From: Planctomycetota bacterium
GTDB lineage: Bacteria > Planctomycetota > UBA1135 > GCA-002686595
Direction of reading: 5' to 3'
NCBI GenBank assembly: GCA_016795205.1
Contig: JAEUHZ010000048.1
Span: 1-64,000 of the forward strand
DNA length: 64,000 nucleotides
Part shown: positions 23,498-32,770 of the stretch, in pieces
How positions within the stretch are numbered: the first letter of the stretch is position 1
Layout: each line of letters opens with the position of its first letter
Program-made: the position numbers and the translations under genes
The notes under the pieces: generated by a model
Databases searched by the model: none
What the model saw: the letters and a program-made list of their open reading frames with translations, nothing else
Told to the model about the DNA's origin: nothing

Positions 23498-24709
23498 TCA
23501 GGCCTCGGCCAGGCTCGACTGGACGCGGCCGGTCCAGCGCAGGGCGTCGACGTAGCAGGTCCGCAGCGTGTTCGCGTCCCAGGGCGCCCCGTTCAGGAAA
23601 CCCCAATCGGCCCGCTCGCAGGCCTCGGCCGCCTCGATGCTGCGCCCGATCGGGCCCTCGCGGTAGAGCAGCGCGCGCGACAGCTCGTCGGCCAGCGGCA
23701 TGCGCGTCAGGATCTCGTCCAGCGGCTGGTCGAGGAAGGCGTCGATCAAGGACAAGAGCCCGCCGCTGAAGTGACGGTGCGCGTCGCCCGCGAAGCGCAG
23801 GCCGAGCTGCTCGCACAGCCGCGCGCGCACCAGAGCCATGGTCACGAGCTGCGACGGCTTCTCCTCGAGCCCGGCCAGGACCAGCATGGACACGCACTCG
23901 CGCAGGCGGTCGAGGCCCAACATGACGATCGCGTGCCGCAGGGAGTCGAAGCGGCCGCGCACGCCGACGGACACGGCGTTCACGTAGCGCAGGAGGCGCA
24001 CACCGAGTCCGACGTCGGCGGCGACGAGCTCCTCGATGCGGTCGAGGGGCGTCGCCGGATCGTGCAGCTCGGCGAGCAGCCGCAGCAGGGCGTTGCGATC
24101 CGTGGGCATGCGCCGTCCCGGCACGATGTCCGGTCGCGCGAAGTGGTAGCCCTGGAACAGGTGATAGCCGACCTCCATCGCGACGTCGCGCACGGCGCGT
24201 GTCTCGACCTTCTCGGCCAGCACCTGCAGACCCGGGCGCGCGACCGCCTCGAACGCCGCGCGAATCTCGGCGGGATTGCGGTCCAGGACGTCGAGCTTGA
24301 CGTAGTCCGCGACCTCGAGGAGCGGGCGGGTGCGCTCGTTGAGCACGAAGTCGTCCAGCGCGATCCGATAGCCCTCCTTGCGCGCGGTGCGCAGGGCTCG
24401 CACGACCTCGGTGTCGGCCTCGACCTGCTCGAGGACCTCGAGGACCACGCGCTCGCGCGGCAGGAAGTTGAACTGTCCCGAGACGAGCGTCGTGCGCGGC
24501 AGGTTGATCCAGGCCGGCACGGAGCCGACCAACTCGTCCAGGCCGATGTCGAGGATGGCCTGGACCGCGACGATGGCGGTCAGGACCTCGGGAGCTTCAG
24601 TCGTGGGGCCCTGGCCACGCGCGGAGCGGAACAGCAGCTCGTAGGCGACGAGCAGGCCCTTGCGATCCGAGATCGGCTGGCGGGCGACGAGCACTTGGTC
24701 GGCGAGCAT
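23498..24709 (-). CDS. EAL-HDOD signalling protein (YuxH type)
   Basis: A 403-residue protein. N-terminal EAL-like domain ~1-200: VLVARQPISDRKGLLVAYEL, a degenerate EVL in place of EAL (RVVLEVLEQVE), DDFVLNERTRPLL, VKLDVLDRN, VLAEKVETRAV, GYHLFQGYHFARPDI. C-terminal HDOD domain ~205-395: LRLLAELHDPATPLDRIEEL, LGVRLLRYVNAVSVG, LRHAIVMLGLDRLREC. The loss of the EAL signature suggests c-di-GMP binding or no catalysis; such proteins act in signalling of motility or stress. It is divergent from the Sel1 gene at 24934. Confidence 0.88.
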   Translation of the reverse strand: MLADQVLVARQPISDRKGLLVAYELLFRSARGQGPTTEAPEVLTAIVAVQAILDIGLDELVGSVPAWINLPRTTLVSGQFNFLPRERVVLEVLEQVEADTEVVRALRTARKEGYRIALDDFVLNERTRPLLEVADYVKLDVLDRNPAEIRAAFEAVARPGLQVLAEKVETRAVRDVAMEVGYHLFQGYHFARPDIVPGRRMPTDRNALLRLLAELHDPATPLDRIEELVAADVGLGVRLLRYVNAVSVGVRGRFDSLRHAIVMLGLDRLRECVSMLVLAGLEEKPSQLVTMALVRARLCEQLGLRFAGDAHRHFSGGLLSLIDAFLDQPLDEILTRMPLADELSRALLYREGPIGRSIEAAEACERADWGFLNGAPWDANTLRTCYVDALRWTGRVQSSLAEA

Positions 24710-24933
24710 GGAGGTGCCCTGGGTCGCGGGGGAGCGTGCGACCGGCGGGCACGCGGACTTTATCGACAGCCGACAGCGGTTGCCCGCCGAGCCTCTGCCT
24801 CGGGCCCCCCGCAGCGCGCCGGGTGCGGCCACCAGTCCCACGATTGGGAGGGGCTGTCTTTGCAAACCGCCGGCTTCCGTCGGCCCCGCGACCCGACTCC
24901 ATCGCGCCGCGGACGGATCCGATAGCGGCTCGC
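24710..24933. promoter_or_regulatory. Divergent promoter region
   Basis: A 224-base region between the divergent EAL-HDOD and Sel1 genes that must carry both promoters. CAGCCGACAGCGG-like repeats near 24770 are visible, but no defined operator. Confidence 0.3.
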
Positions 24934-26079
24934 ATGAACCCCTGCCGTGCCCCCTGGCCGATCCTCCTCGCGGTGTCGCTGGCCTTTCCTCCCGGCTGCG
25001 CGGGTGCCAAGCGGGAGGGTTGGCTGGCCTGGAACGACGGCGACCCTGGGCGCGCGGTCGCCGCCTGGAGGCCACTGGCCACGGCCGGTGACCCCGACGC
25101 GCAGTTCCTCTTGGGCGTGGCCTACGACGAAGGCCAAGGGGTGCTGGCGGACCCAGCCGAGGCAGCGCGCTGGTACCGGCTGGCGGCCGACGCGGGTCAC
25201 GCGCCCGCGCAGACGAACCTGGGCATCCTGCTCGTCGAGGGCCGCGGCGTGCCGCGTGACGAGGCCCAGGCCGCACAGTGGTTCGGTCGCGCCGCGGAGC
25301 AGGGCTACGCGCGCGCGCAGACGAACCGCGGCGTCCTGTTCCTCGCCGGGCGCGGCGTGGAGCGCGATCTGGAGCAGGGGCGCACGCTCTTGCGCCTGGC
25401 GGCGATGCAGGGCGACGCGCGGGCCCAGAAGCACCTGGGCTCGATCTACGACGAGGGTCTGGGCGTCGACGAGGACGATGCCCAGGCGGCGCATTGGTTC
25501 GCGCTGGCTGCCGCACAGGGCGACGCCGGGGCGCACGCGCGCCTGGGAATCCTGCGCGTCGGCGGCACAGGAGTGCCGCGGGACGACGCGGCAGCGCGCG
25601 AGCACTTCGAGAGCGCCGCGCGGGACGGCGTGCCCGCGGCGCAGTTCGCGCTGGGGTTCCTCCACGAGCGCGGCCGCGGCACGCAGCGCGACGAGCGCGC
25701 GGCGGCCGGTTGGTACAGAGCCGCGGCGGAGCAAGGGCTACCCGTCGCGCGCACCCGCTTGGCGCGCCTGCTGCTCGAGGGCCGCGGCGTCGATCGCGAC
25801 GATGCCGAGGCGGCGCGGCTCCTCGCGCTCGCGGCGGATGCCGGGCACGCACCTGCTCAACACGACCTGGCGCTGCTCCTCGCGCAGGGTCGTGGCGTCG
25901 CGCGCAACCACGAGCAGGCCGCAGCGTGGCTCCGGCGCGCGGCCGAGCAGGGATTCGGCCCCGCACAGGAGAAGCTCGGGCGCAGGCACGAGCTCGGCCA
26001 CGGCGTCGAGCGCGACGAGCGCGCGGCGTTGACCGGAACCCGCGGCGTGGCCCGGGAGCGCGACGAGTCGGGGCGCTGA
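24934..26079 (+). CDS. Exported Sel1-repeat protein
   Basis: A 381-residue protein with a lipoprotein-type signal (WPILLAVSLAFPPGC, Cys at ~22). Residues ~45-365 hold about nine Sel1 repeats (AQFLLGVAYDEGQGVLADPA, AQTNLGILLVEGRGVPRDEA, AQKHLGSIYDEGLGVDEDDA), an alpha-solenoid. It resembles the product of 22286-23437. I chose ATG 24934 because the upstream frame is not protein-like and the signal peptide begins here. The last residues (TRGVARERDESGR) depart from the repeat. Confidence 0.88.
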   Translation: MNPCRAPWPILLAVSLAFPPGCAGAKREGWLAWNDGDPGRAVAAWRPLATAGDPDAQFLLGVAYDEGQGVLADPAEAARWYRLAADAGHAPAQTNLGILLVEGRGVPRDEAQAAQWFGRAAEQGYARAQTNRGVLFLAGRGVERDLEQGRTLLRLAAMQGDARAQKHLGSIYDEGLGVDEDDAQAAHWFALAAAQGDAGAHARLGILRVGGTGVPRDDAAAREHFESAARDGVPAAQFALGFLHERGRGTQRDERAAAGWYRAAAEQGLPVARTRLARLLLEGRGVDRDDAEAARLLALAADAGHAPAQHDLALLLAQGRGVARNHEQAAAWLRRAAEQGFGPAQEKLGRRHELGHGVERDERAALTGTRGVARERDESGR

Positions 26080-26124
26080 GACGCCCCGGCTGCACACCGC
26101 CGCTCGGTCGCCCCCCCTGAGCCG

Positions 26125-26604
26125 TCAGCCGGGTCGGCGCATCATCTTGTGGATCTCGAACCGGTGCGCCTGCTCGGCCGCGATCATGGCGCGCGCGAAC
26201 TCCTCGAGCATGACGTCCTGGCCGGCGACGAGCTCCAAGAGCTCCCGGTAGGCGTCGAGCCCCTGGCCCTCGTGCTCCAAGCACTCGGCCAGGATCTCGT
26301 CGACGCCGTGCTTGTGCGTCTCGAGCAGGTCCCCGATCTGCAGGCTCGGATGCCCGCCCAGGTTGGTGACGTGCTCGCCCGCCTGGGTCGCATGGTCCAT
26401 CGACTCCGTCGATTGGTCGCGCAGCCACTTCACGATCGGAATGCGGTGGTGCCCGAAGATCATGAACGAGTAGTGCATGTAGCGCACGACACCCGCCAGC
26501 TCGAGCTCGAGGATCCGGTTCAACACGCGCACGACCCGTTGCGTGTCGAGTTCCGCCGGCCCGTTGCGCGCCGCGAGGCGCTGCTTCTCCTTCTTCTTGC
26601 CCAT
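26125..26604 (-). CDS. Bacterioferritin-like diiron protein
   Basis: A 159-residue four-helix protein: VVRVLNRILELELAGVVRYM (helix A, E33/E35-type ligands), HHRIPIVKWLRDQSTESMDH with ATQAGEHVTNLGGHPSL (helix B, E-x2-H type), EILAECLEHEGQGLDAYREL (helix C) and FARAMIAAEQAHRFEIHKMM (helix D, E-x2-H). These are the positions of the ferroxidase ligands. It stores or detoxifies iron. The basic N-terminus (MGKKKEKQRLAARNG) is an extension. It lies 19 bases downstream of the Bcp gene, a sensible oxidative-stress operon. Confidence 0.88.
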   Translation of the reverse strand: MGKKKEKQRLAARNGPAELDTQRVVRVLNRILELELAGVVRYMHYSFMIFGHHRIPIVKWLRDQSTESMDHATQAGEHVTNLGGHPSLQIGDLLETHKHGVDEILAECLEHEGQGLDAYRELLELVAGQDVMLEEFARAMIAAEQAHRFEIHKMMRRPG

Positions 26605-26623
26605 GGTGCTCGCCTCCGGGTGC

Positions 26624-27262
26624 TCAAACCTTGCGGGGGCGCGCCGGCTTCGCGCCAGCGCGTGCGGTCGGCGCGCGCTTGGTCACCGCGCGGGCCTTGC
26701 GGACCGGCTTCGGGGCGCTGGCGCGTGGCGCGCCAGCCGGGCGCTTCGCGCCCGGCGCGCGCGGCGGCACGATCCGCGCGGGACGCGGCGCGGCGGTCGG
26801 GCCGCCCTCGGCGATCGCCGCCAGCACGGCCTCGACGTGGCCATCGACCTTCACGGGCGACCAGACGCGCTCGACACGACCCTCCGCGTCGATCAGGAAC
26901 GTGGAGCGGATCACGCCGGTGACCGGCTTGCCGTACATGAGCTTCTCGCCGAACGCGCCGTAGGCGCGGGCCACCGCGTTGCCCGCGTCGGAGAGGAGCT
27001 CGAACGAGAGCCCGTACTTCTCGCGGAACTTCTGGTGGCTCGCGAGCGAGTCCTTGGACACGCCGAGAACGCGCACGCCCGCCCGGCCCAAGCGCGCCAG
27101 GTTGTCGCGGAAGTCGCAGGCCTCCCGCGTGCAGCCGGGCGTGTCGTCCTTGGGATAGAAGTAGAGGACGAAGCGCTGACCGCGGAGCTCCTTGGTCGAC
27201 ACGCTGCGGCCGGAGGTCGAGGGCAGGGAGAACGCCGGGGCGGGGCTGTTCGGGCTCAGCAT
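26624..27262 (-). CDS. bcp: Bcp/PrxQ-type peroxiredoxin with a basic tail
   Basis: A 212-residue thiol peroxidase. Residues 1-152 are a complete Bcp: PAPAFSLPSTSGRSVST, LYFYPKDDTPGCTREACDF with peroxidatic C44 and resolving C49 (CxxxxC), GVSKDSLASHQKFREKYGL, VTGVIRSTFLIDAEG. The last ~60 residues are a Lys/Arg/Ala/Pro tail (histone-H1-like), absent from normal ~155-residue Bcp, which could bind nucleic acid (inference). It reduces hydroperoxides in the cytoplasm. Followed by bacterioferritin. Confidence 0.92.
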   Translation of the reverse strand: MLSPNSPAPAFSLPSTSGRSVSTKELRGQRFVLYFYPKDDTPGCTREACDFRDNLARLGRAGVRVLGVSKDSLASHQKFREKYGLSFELLSDAGNAVARAYGAFGEKLMYGKPVTGVIRSTFLIDAEGRVERVWSPVKVDGHVEAVLAAIAEGGPTAAPRPARIVPPRAPGAKRPAGAPRASAPKPVRKARAVTKRAPTARAGAKPARPRKV

Positions 27263-27365
27263 GGGAGGATCCTGATCGTCGGGGAGAAGCGCGAACCTCG
27301 GAGCCTTCGCAGGGTACCGCGCGCTCCGATTCGCGGGAGCGCGAATCGGAGCGCCCCGACGGCCA

Positions 27366-28232
27366 TCACAGGCGAGAGCGCTTGTCCACCAGATCGGCGA
27401 CCAGCCCGACCGCCAGGACGTGCATCATCGCCATCGCGAGCAGGGTCGTCTTGTCCGAGAGGTTGGGGGGCTCGACGACGAACACGTCGTACCCGACCGA
27501 CGCGAGCAGCGCCGCCAGCACGACCCCCGCCACGGGGTACAGGACCTTGAGCGGGTTGAAGTACAGGACCGTCCTCACGATGAGCTGCGTGAAGCCCAGC
27601 GTGTCGCGGATCGGCCGGATCTTCGAGCGTCCGGCGCGCTTGGCATAGTCGATGGGCACGTAGTCGACGCGATGGTCGTTCGTCAGCGCCGCCAGCGTGA
27701 TCGTGGTCGTGAAGCTGAAGCCCTCGGGCAGGATCGGCCGGTAGCGCACGACGAGCTCGCGGCGGATGGCGCGCAGCCCCGAGTTCAGGTCCGGGATCGG
27801 CGTCCCGGCCAGGTACGAAGCCAACCAGCGCAGGAGGGCCTTGGCCGGCCGCCGCACGAGCGGGATGTGCACGTCCGCGCCGGTGCGCGAGCCCACGGCC
27901 ATGTCCGCGCCGTCGTCGATGCGCGCGAGCAGCTCGCCGATCCGCGCCTCGGGGTACGTGCCGTCCGCGTCCGTGATCACGACGACGTCGTGGCGCGCGC
28001 GCAGAAAGCCGGTCTTGAGCGCCGCGCCGTAGCCCCTGTTCGTCGCGTGCCGCACGACGGAGAGCGCTGCGAACCGCGCGCGCAGCTCCTCGAGGACCCG
28101 CGGGGTCCCGTCGCGCGACCCGTCGTCCACGACCAGGATCTCGACCGGCACGCCGAGGTCGAGCCCGAACAACCGCTCGACGACGCCCGCGATCCCGCGC
28201 TCCTCGTCGTAGGCGGGCACGACGAACGTCAC
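27366..28232 (-). CDS. GT2 glycosyltransferase (dolichol-phosphate-mannose synthase type)
   Basis: A 288-residue protein from GTG 28232, which gives the usual short GT2 start (MTFVVPAYDEERGI); an open frame continues upstream into mutY without a good start. Residues 1-220 are the GT-A fold: EILVVDDGSRDGTPRVLEEL, NRGYGAALKTGF, the DxD metal site D88-A-D90 (VVITDADGTYPEA), GSRTGADVHIPL and TPIPDLNSGLRA. Two membrane helices follow (~223-250 and ~262-280). It likely transfers a sugar from a nucleotide to a lipid carrier. The MutY gene lies directly upstream. Confidence 0.88.
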   Translation of the reverse strand: MTFVVPAYDEERGIAGVVERLFGLDLGVPVEILVVDDGSRDGTPRVLEELRARFAALSVVRHATNRGYGAALKTGFLRARHDVVVITDADGTYPEARIGELLARIDDGADMAVGSRTGADVHIPLVRRPAKALLRWLASYLAGTPIPDLNSGLRAIRRELVVRYRPILPEGFSFTTTITLAALTNDHRVDYVPIDYAKRAGRSKIRPIRDTLGFTQLIVRTVLYFNPLKVLYPVAGVVLAALLASVGYDVFVVEPPNLSDKTTLLAMAMMHVLAVGLVADLVDKRSRL

Positions 28233-28324
28233 GCCGCGCGCCGTGGGGCGCGCGGCCTGGGGCGGCTCGGGGGATCCTGCGCGCGGGCTCAGCGCGCTGT
28301 TCTTCCCATACCCGGGCAGGGGGG

Positions 28325-29452
28325 TCAACGCGCGAAGCGCGCGCGCAGGACCTTCGCCGCGAGACCCGTGAGGCCGCGCTGCGCCGCCTCCGCCGCGGAG
28401 AGCAGTCGGAGCGGCGCAGTCGGCGGCGCGCCATTCCAGCGGGCCGCGAACACGCGCGCGCGGATCCGGTGCTTCGTGATCGCGTGGGACACGCTGCCCA
28501 GCTCCTCCCCGGCCGAGATCCAGCCGCCCTCCGCACGCGGCCACTCGGGAGCGTGGAGCAGCCGGCCGCCGGAAGGCTCGCAGGTCGGCAGCTCGAGGAG
28601 CCCCGCCATGCGCCCGCGCTCCGGTCGCTCGGCCACGACGAGACGCTCACCGTCGCGGGCCAGCGCGACGTGGAGCTCGACGCCGATGGCCGCCGGGCGT
28701 CGCTTGGGGACCGGCAAGGAGTCGGTGAGCCCATCGGCTGCCGCCCGGCAGCACGCGCGCACCGGGCACTCCGGGCAGCGCGGGGCGCGCGGCACGCAAA
28801 CCAGCGCACCGAGCTCCATGAGCGCCTGATTCCAGGCGCCGGGGCTGCTGCCCTCGAGCGCCGTGACGAGCTCGCCCGCGATGCGCCACGTCGCGGCGCG
28901 GAACTCCGCAGACTCCGGCGCCGCCTCGAGCGCGAAGATCCGCGCCAGGACCCGTGCCACGTTGCCGTCGACGAGCGGCTCCGGGGCGTCGAAGGCGATG
29001 CTCGCGACCGCGCCCGCCGTGTACGGCCCGACCCCAGGCAACGCGAGCAACGCCGCGCGCGAGGCGGGCAGCTCCCCCGCATGCCGCTGGACGACCGTCC
29101 GCGCCGCCGCGTGGAGCGCGCGAGCCCGGCGGTAGTACCCCAGACCGCTCCAGGCCGCGAGCACGTCCTCGACGGGCGCCGCCGCCAAGTCCGCCACGGT
29201 CGGATAGCGCGCCAGGAAGCGCTCGAAGTACGGCACGACGACCTCGACGCGCGTCTGCTGGAGCATCGTCTCGCTGATCCAGACGGCGTAGGGGTCACGC
29301 CGGCGCCGCCAGGGGAGGTCGCGGCGGGCCGAGCGGAACCAGGCCTGGAGCTCCCGTACCCACTCGGAAGCTGACCCCCTTCGCTGGACCTCGGTGGCGC
29401 AGGCGGCGCGGGACTCCGCAGCGGCGGGGTGGTGTGCGCGAGCAACCGTCAT
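28325..29452 (-). CDS. mutY: A/G-specific adenine DNA glycosylase MutY
   Basis: A 375-residue protein from ATG 29452. Catalytic Glu61 (WISETMLQQTRV), helix-hairpin-helix LPGVGPYTAGAVAS (~138-151), catalytic Asp162 (VDGNVARVL) and the 4Fe-4S cluster C219-x6-C226-x2-C229-x5-C235. The C-terminal NUDIX-like recognition domain (~245-375; LLELPTCEPSGG, SHAITKHRIRARVF) reads the 8-oxoG opposite. It removes A mispaired with 8-oxoguanine. All key residues are present. Divergent from the gene at 29511. Confidence 0.95.
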   Translation of the reverse strand: MTVARAHHPAAAESRAACATEVQRRGSASEWVRELQAWFRSARRDLPWRRRRDPYAVWISETMLQQTRVEVVVPYFERFLARYPTVADLAAAPVEDVLAAWSGLGYYRRARALHAAARTVVQRHAGELPASRAALLALPGVGPYTAGAVASIAFDAPEPLVDGNVARVLARIFALEAAPESAEFRAATWRIAGELVTALEGSSPGAWNQALMELGALVCVPRAPRCPECPVRACCRAAADGLTDSLPVPKRRPAAIGVELHVALARDGERLVVAERPERGRMAGLLELPTCEPSGGRLLHAPEWPRAEGGWISAGEELGSVSHAITKHRIRARVFAARWNGAPPTAPLRLLSAAEAAQRGLTGLAAKVLRARFAR

Positions 29453-29510
29453 GGGGATCCCAGGAGAGCATCCCCTAGGAAAAGCACAATGAAGAGGGTC
29501 AGCTTCCGGC

Positions 29511-31985
29511 ATGTGGGCACGCTTCCTCCTGGGCCTCGTCTGCGGCTGGGTCCTCTCCCGCCTGCGCCTCGTGCCCGGGGACGTGTGGCTCGAGGGGCCG
29601 GCGGTCGCCGCTTCGAGCGCGCTCCTGGTCCGTGGCGCGGCGGTCGCCTTCGTCGGGCTGGCGCTGCGCCGGATCGCGGGCGATCCGGGTGCGGCGTTCC
29701 TGTGCGGGCTCGCGGCGGCGGTTGCCGGGCATGGGTTGTGGCTCGGCGGGCCGCTGGGGCGGCCGGCGTGGGACGTGCTCGTCGCGGGGCTGCTCCTGGG
29801 CCTCGCGGCGTGGCACGTCGAGCGCCGACCGGACGGCGCGCGCGAAACGCCCGTGCCCGCGCCGGTCGGCGAGCGTCTGGGGCTGTTCCTGGCCGGGGGC
29901 GGGGCCGCCGTGGTGCTCGAGATCGTCGCGCGTCACCTGCGGCTCCTCGGTGGCGGGCTCACCCAGGACGACAGCGCCTTCGGCGCGGTGTTCGTGGGGC
30001 TCGTCGCGCTGGGCGGGGTCTGCTTCGGCTGGCTGGCGCGCATCACGGTGGTCGAGCGGTTCGCGCTGCCCTGGCTGGTCGCGGCCGTGGCCGCGGCTGG
30101 CTTCGGGAGCCTGGCGACGCTGCGCGGCGTGGCACAGATCCGCGAGTTCGCGCTCTTCCTGAAGCGCTACGGCCTCGACGCCTCCTGGCACGGGACCTTG
30201 CAGGCTGACGCGCTCCTCGCCGGCGCGGCCCTCGTCGCGCCGGCGTTCCTCTTGGGCGTCGCGCTGCGTGCTGCGCGCGGCCGCGGGGGCCTGGCGAGCC
30301 TGCTGGTCGGCGCCGGGGCCGGCCTGGCGCTCCTGCCGCGGTTCCTGGAGCGCGACCCGTCCGCCACGACGAGCACGACCGAGTTCTTCTCGGCCCAGTT
30401 CCTGCCCTTCGCGCTGCTCGTGACGCTGCTCGGCGCCGGGCTCGCGCTGCTGTCCGTGCCGGGACGCTCCGCGCGCGCGCGTTGGATCGCGTTCGCGGCG
30501 GCGCTGCCGCTCGCCTTGCCGCTGCTCGTCGCGGAGGCGAAGCCGCTGCTCGTCCTGTCGCCGTGGGAGCGGCGCCCCACGATGCCGTTCGTCGTGGTCG
30601 AGACGCCCGAGGGGCTCGCGACCGTCGAGCCGGGCGCCGGCGGCCTCAAGCTCGCGACGCTCGACCGCCGCAAGCTGTCGCCGGGGCTCGACGGCGTGCG
30701 CGCCGACACCCAGACGATCGAGGGCTCGTTCCGCGCGCTGCCGGAGGACGTGCGCGCGTCGCGCGCCGTGCGCGTGCTGCTCGTCGGACAGCTCACGCAG
30801 GCGCGCGCCGCCGTGCTCGCGCGCGAGGGCGCGGCTCGCATCGACCGCACGGGCGCTTGGCACGCCGCGATGCCGCTGCTCGAGCGCGAGCTGCTCCAGG
30901 ACTACCCGTTGCCGCCGGGCGAGATCGTGACGCCGCGCGAAGCCGCGGAGCGGCTCGCGTCCGGAGCCTACGACCTGTGCCTCGTGCTCGCGGCCGAGGG
31001 CGATCCGCCGCGCTGGCGCGCGATCGACCCACCGCCGGGCCGCACGGTGATCGTGCGCTGGTCGGCGACCGAGGAGCCGCCCCTCGGCCCGCTGCCCGGC
31101 TCACGCTTCGCTGGCACCGAGGACCGCGAGCCACGCGTGGTCCTCGCGGGTGGCGGGTTGGAGCGCCTGCGTCTGGGCGTGCTCGACGGCTCGCCGCGCC
31201 CCGCCCTGCGCACCGCGGGACGGTTGGAGCTCGTCGAGCTCGAGCGTATCCCCGCCCCGGCGCCCTGGAGGCGGCTCGTGGAACACAAGGTCTGGCGCGC
31301 CGCTTCCGCGCGGCTCGCGGCCGCCGAGGCCATCGAGGCCGCCAACCCCGGACCGCTCGGCAGCGGGATCCGCTCGTTCGCCGCGCTCCAGGTTCCCAGC
31401 TCGCCGTTCGAGACGGAGAGCGAGCAGGTCGAGCTCGACACCGCGACGCTCGACCTCCTGCGCGCGGCGGGGCTCGCCGAGCCACCCTCCGCCTTCGTCC
31501 GCGAGGCCTGGAACTGGCTGGCGCGCGTGCTGGCCGGCAAGCGCGACGTCGAGGCGATCGAGGCCCAGCTCGCGCCGCTCGCCGCGGCCCACGCGCCCTG
31601 GCCGGAGCTCGAGGTCGCCCTGGCCCGCGCCGACCTGGAAGCGCTCGACGCGGCCTCGGCTCGCCGGCGGCTGGCGCCGCTGGCCGCCCACCCCGGCGCT
31701 GGCTTCGAGGTGCTGGCCGTGCTCGGCGAGGCGCTCGAGCAGCTCGGGGACCCCGCCGGAGCCGTGAGCGCCTACAAGCGGGCCCTGGAGCTCCGTCCGG
31801 CGGACCTCCCCGTGCGCCGGCGCCTGGCCATGGCCCAGGTGCGGGCTGGGGACCCCGAGGGCGAGGCCCTGGTGCAGAGCCTCCTCGCGGAGCACCCCGA
31901 GGACGAGGAGCTGCGGGCCTTCCTGGGCCCCGGGCCGTGGCCCCCACCGCCCGCCGGGCCGGCCGTCGAGCCGCGGACTCACTAG
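29511..31985 (+). CDS. Polytopic membrane protein with C-terminal TPR
   Basis: An 824-residue protein. Residues ~1-345 hold about ten hydrophobic helices (FLLGLVCGWVLSRLRLVPGD, AGGGAAVVLEIVARHLRLL, LLAGAALVAPAFLLGVALRA, IAFAAALPLALPLLVAEAKP). A soluble alpha/beta part ~355-560 (VVVETPEGLATVEPGAGG; VRVLLVGQLTQARAAVL) resembles the fused membrane-spermidine-synthase-like proteins but lacks a clear SAM site. A TPR-like end is at ~690-800 (LAVLGEALEQLGDPAGAVSA, YKRALELRPADLPVRRRLA). I do not recognise it as a named family. It starts 58 bases from the divergent mutY start. Confidence 0.65.
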   Translation: MWARFLLGLVCGWVLSRLRLVPGDVWLEGPAVAASSALLVRGAAVAFVGLALRRIAGDPGAAFLCGLAAAVAGHGLWLGGPLGRPAWDVLVAGLLLGLAAWHVERRPDGARETPVPAPVGERLGLFLAGGGAAVVLEIVARHLRLLGGGLTQDDSAFGAVFVGLVALGGVCFGWLARITVVERFALPWLVAAVAAAGFGSLATLRGVAQIREFALFLKRYGLDASWHGTLQADALLAGAALVAPAFLLGVALRAARGRGGLASLLVGAGAGLALLPRFLERDPSATTSTTEFFSAQFLPFALLVTLLGAGLALLSVPGRSARARWIAFAAALPLALPLLVAEAKPLLVLSPWERRPTMPFVVVETPEGLATVEPGAGGLKLATLDRRKLSPGLDGVRADTQTIEGSFRALPEDVRASRAVRVLLVGQLTQARAAVLAREGAARIDRTGAWHAAMPLLERELLQDYPLPPGEIVTPREAAERLASGAYDLCLVLAAEGDPPRWRAIDPPPGRTVIVRWSATEEPPLGPLPGSRFAGTEDREPRVVLAGGGLERLRLGVLDGSPRPALRTAGRLELVELERIPAPAPWRRLVEHKVWRAASARLAAAEAIEAANPGPLGSGIRSFAALQVPSSPFETESEQVELDTATLDLLRAAGLAEPPSAFVREAWNWLARVLAGKRDVEAIEAQLAPLAAAHAPWPELEVALARADLEALDAASARRRLAPLAAHPGAGFEVLAVLGEALEQLGDPAGAVSAYKRALELRPADLPVRRRLAMAQVRAGDPEGEALVQSLLAEHPEDEELRAFLGPGPWPPPPAGPAVEPRTH

Positions 31986-32201
31986 GTTCCAGGCGGGTTA
32001 TGCTTGGACCATAGGTCGGCGGCGGCGGCAGCCCCGCGGGGCCCGTTCGCGTCTTTCTTTCCACGTTGCACGGCACGGCGTCAGGAACTCCCGCGGGTTC
32101 CGCTCCGTCCCACCCCCGAGCGCCTGCGCGCGCGGTCGCCTCCGGGAGGCGAACGCACCGCGCGCTGGTGCCTTGGACCCACCTCGAAGGAACGCTCCTC
32201 G
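31986..32201. other. Intergenic with likely promoter for the exported operon
   Basis: About 215 bases. TATGCTTGGACC at 31999-32010 is a possible -10-like box. The rest is C-rich leader; no ORF is credible. Confidence 0.3.
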
Positions 32202-32759
32202 ATGATTCCGAAGACCCTCACCGCCCTGCTCCTGGGTGGCGCCGCCCTGGCCGGCGTCTCCGTGCTCGGCACGGCCCAGATCGAGCGCCTCGACCTCGCC
32301 CAGATGGTGCAGCGCGCCGACGACGCGCTGCTCGGCAAGATCGTGGCCCGCAACGTGATCCGCATCGACCACGAGGTCGACGGACCGGAGCTGTACTTCA
32401 CCTCGCTCACGATCGAGGGCCGCTCGCTGTCGACGAACGAGCCGCGCACGGTCGACGTCTGGTTCGGCGGCGGGTTCATCAACGAGACCGAGGGCGTCTT
32501 CAACTCCGAGGCGCCGTCCATGGACGATCAGAAGATCGGGAACCGGGTCGTCGCCTTCTACAAGTTCGAGGACAACATGGGTGGCGACCTGTCGGGCAAC
32601 GCGCTCATGACCTGGCACGGCGGCCTGTACCGCACGTTCGAATCACGCGGCACGACGTTCGTGCAGGGCCGCGGCAACGGGTACGCGATCCCGTCGAACG
32701 TCCGGCTCTCGGACCTCGACGCCCAGGTCAAGGCCCTGGCGCAAGCCAAGCGGAAGTGA
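32202..32759 (+). CDS. Secreted protein of unknown function, operon with matrixin
   Basis: A 185-residue protein with a signal peptide (MIPKTLTALLLGGAALAGVS, then VLGTAQ). The body (AQMVQRADDALLGKIVARNV, YFTSLTIEGRSLSTNEPRTV, VWFGGGFINETEGVFNSEAP, GNRVVAFYKFEDNMGGDLSG) is of the kind seen in surface proteins that precede planctomycete/acidobacterial matrixins (TonB-less small exported proteins). No domain name can be given. It ends 11 bases before the metalloprotease gene, so it could be a chaperone, inhibitor or companion of it (inference). Confidence 0.75.
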   Translation: MIPKTLTALLLGGAALAGVSVLGTAQIERLDLAQMVQRADDALLGKIVARNVIRIDHEVDGPELYFTSLTIEGRSLSTNEPRTVDVWFGGGFINETEGVFNSEAPSMDDQKIGNRVVAFYKFEDNMGGDLSGNALMTWHGGLYRTFESRGTTFVQGRGNGYAIPSNVRLSDLDAQVKALAQAKRK

Positions 32760-32770
32760 GGAACCGACCC

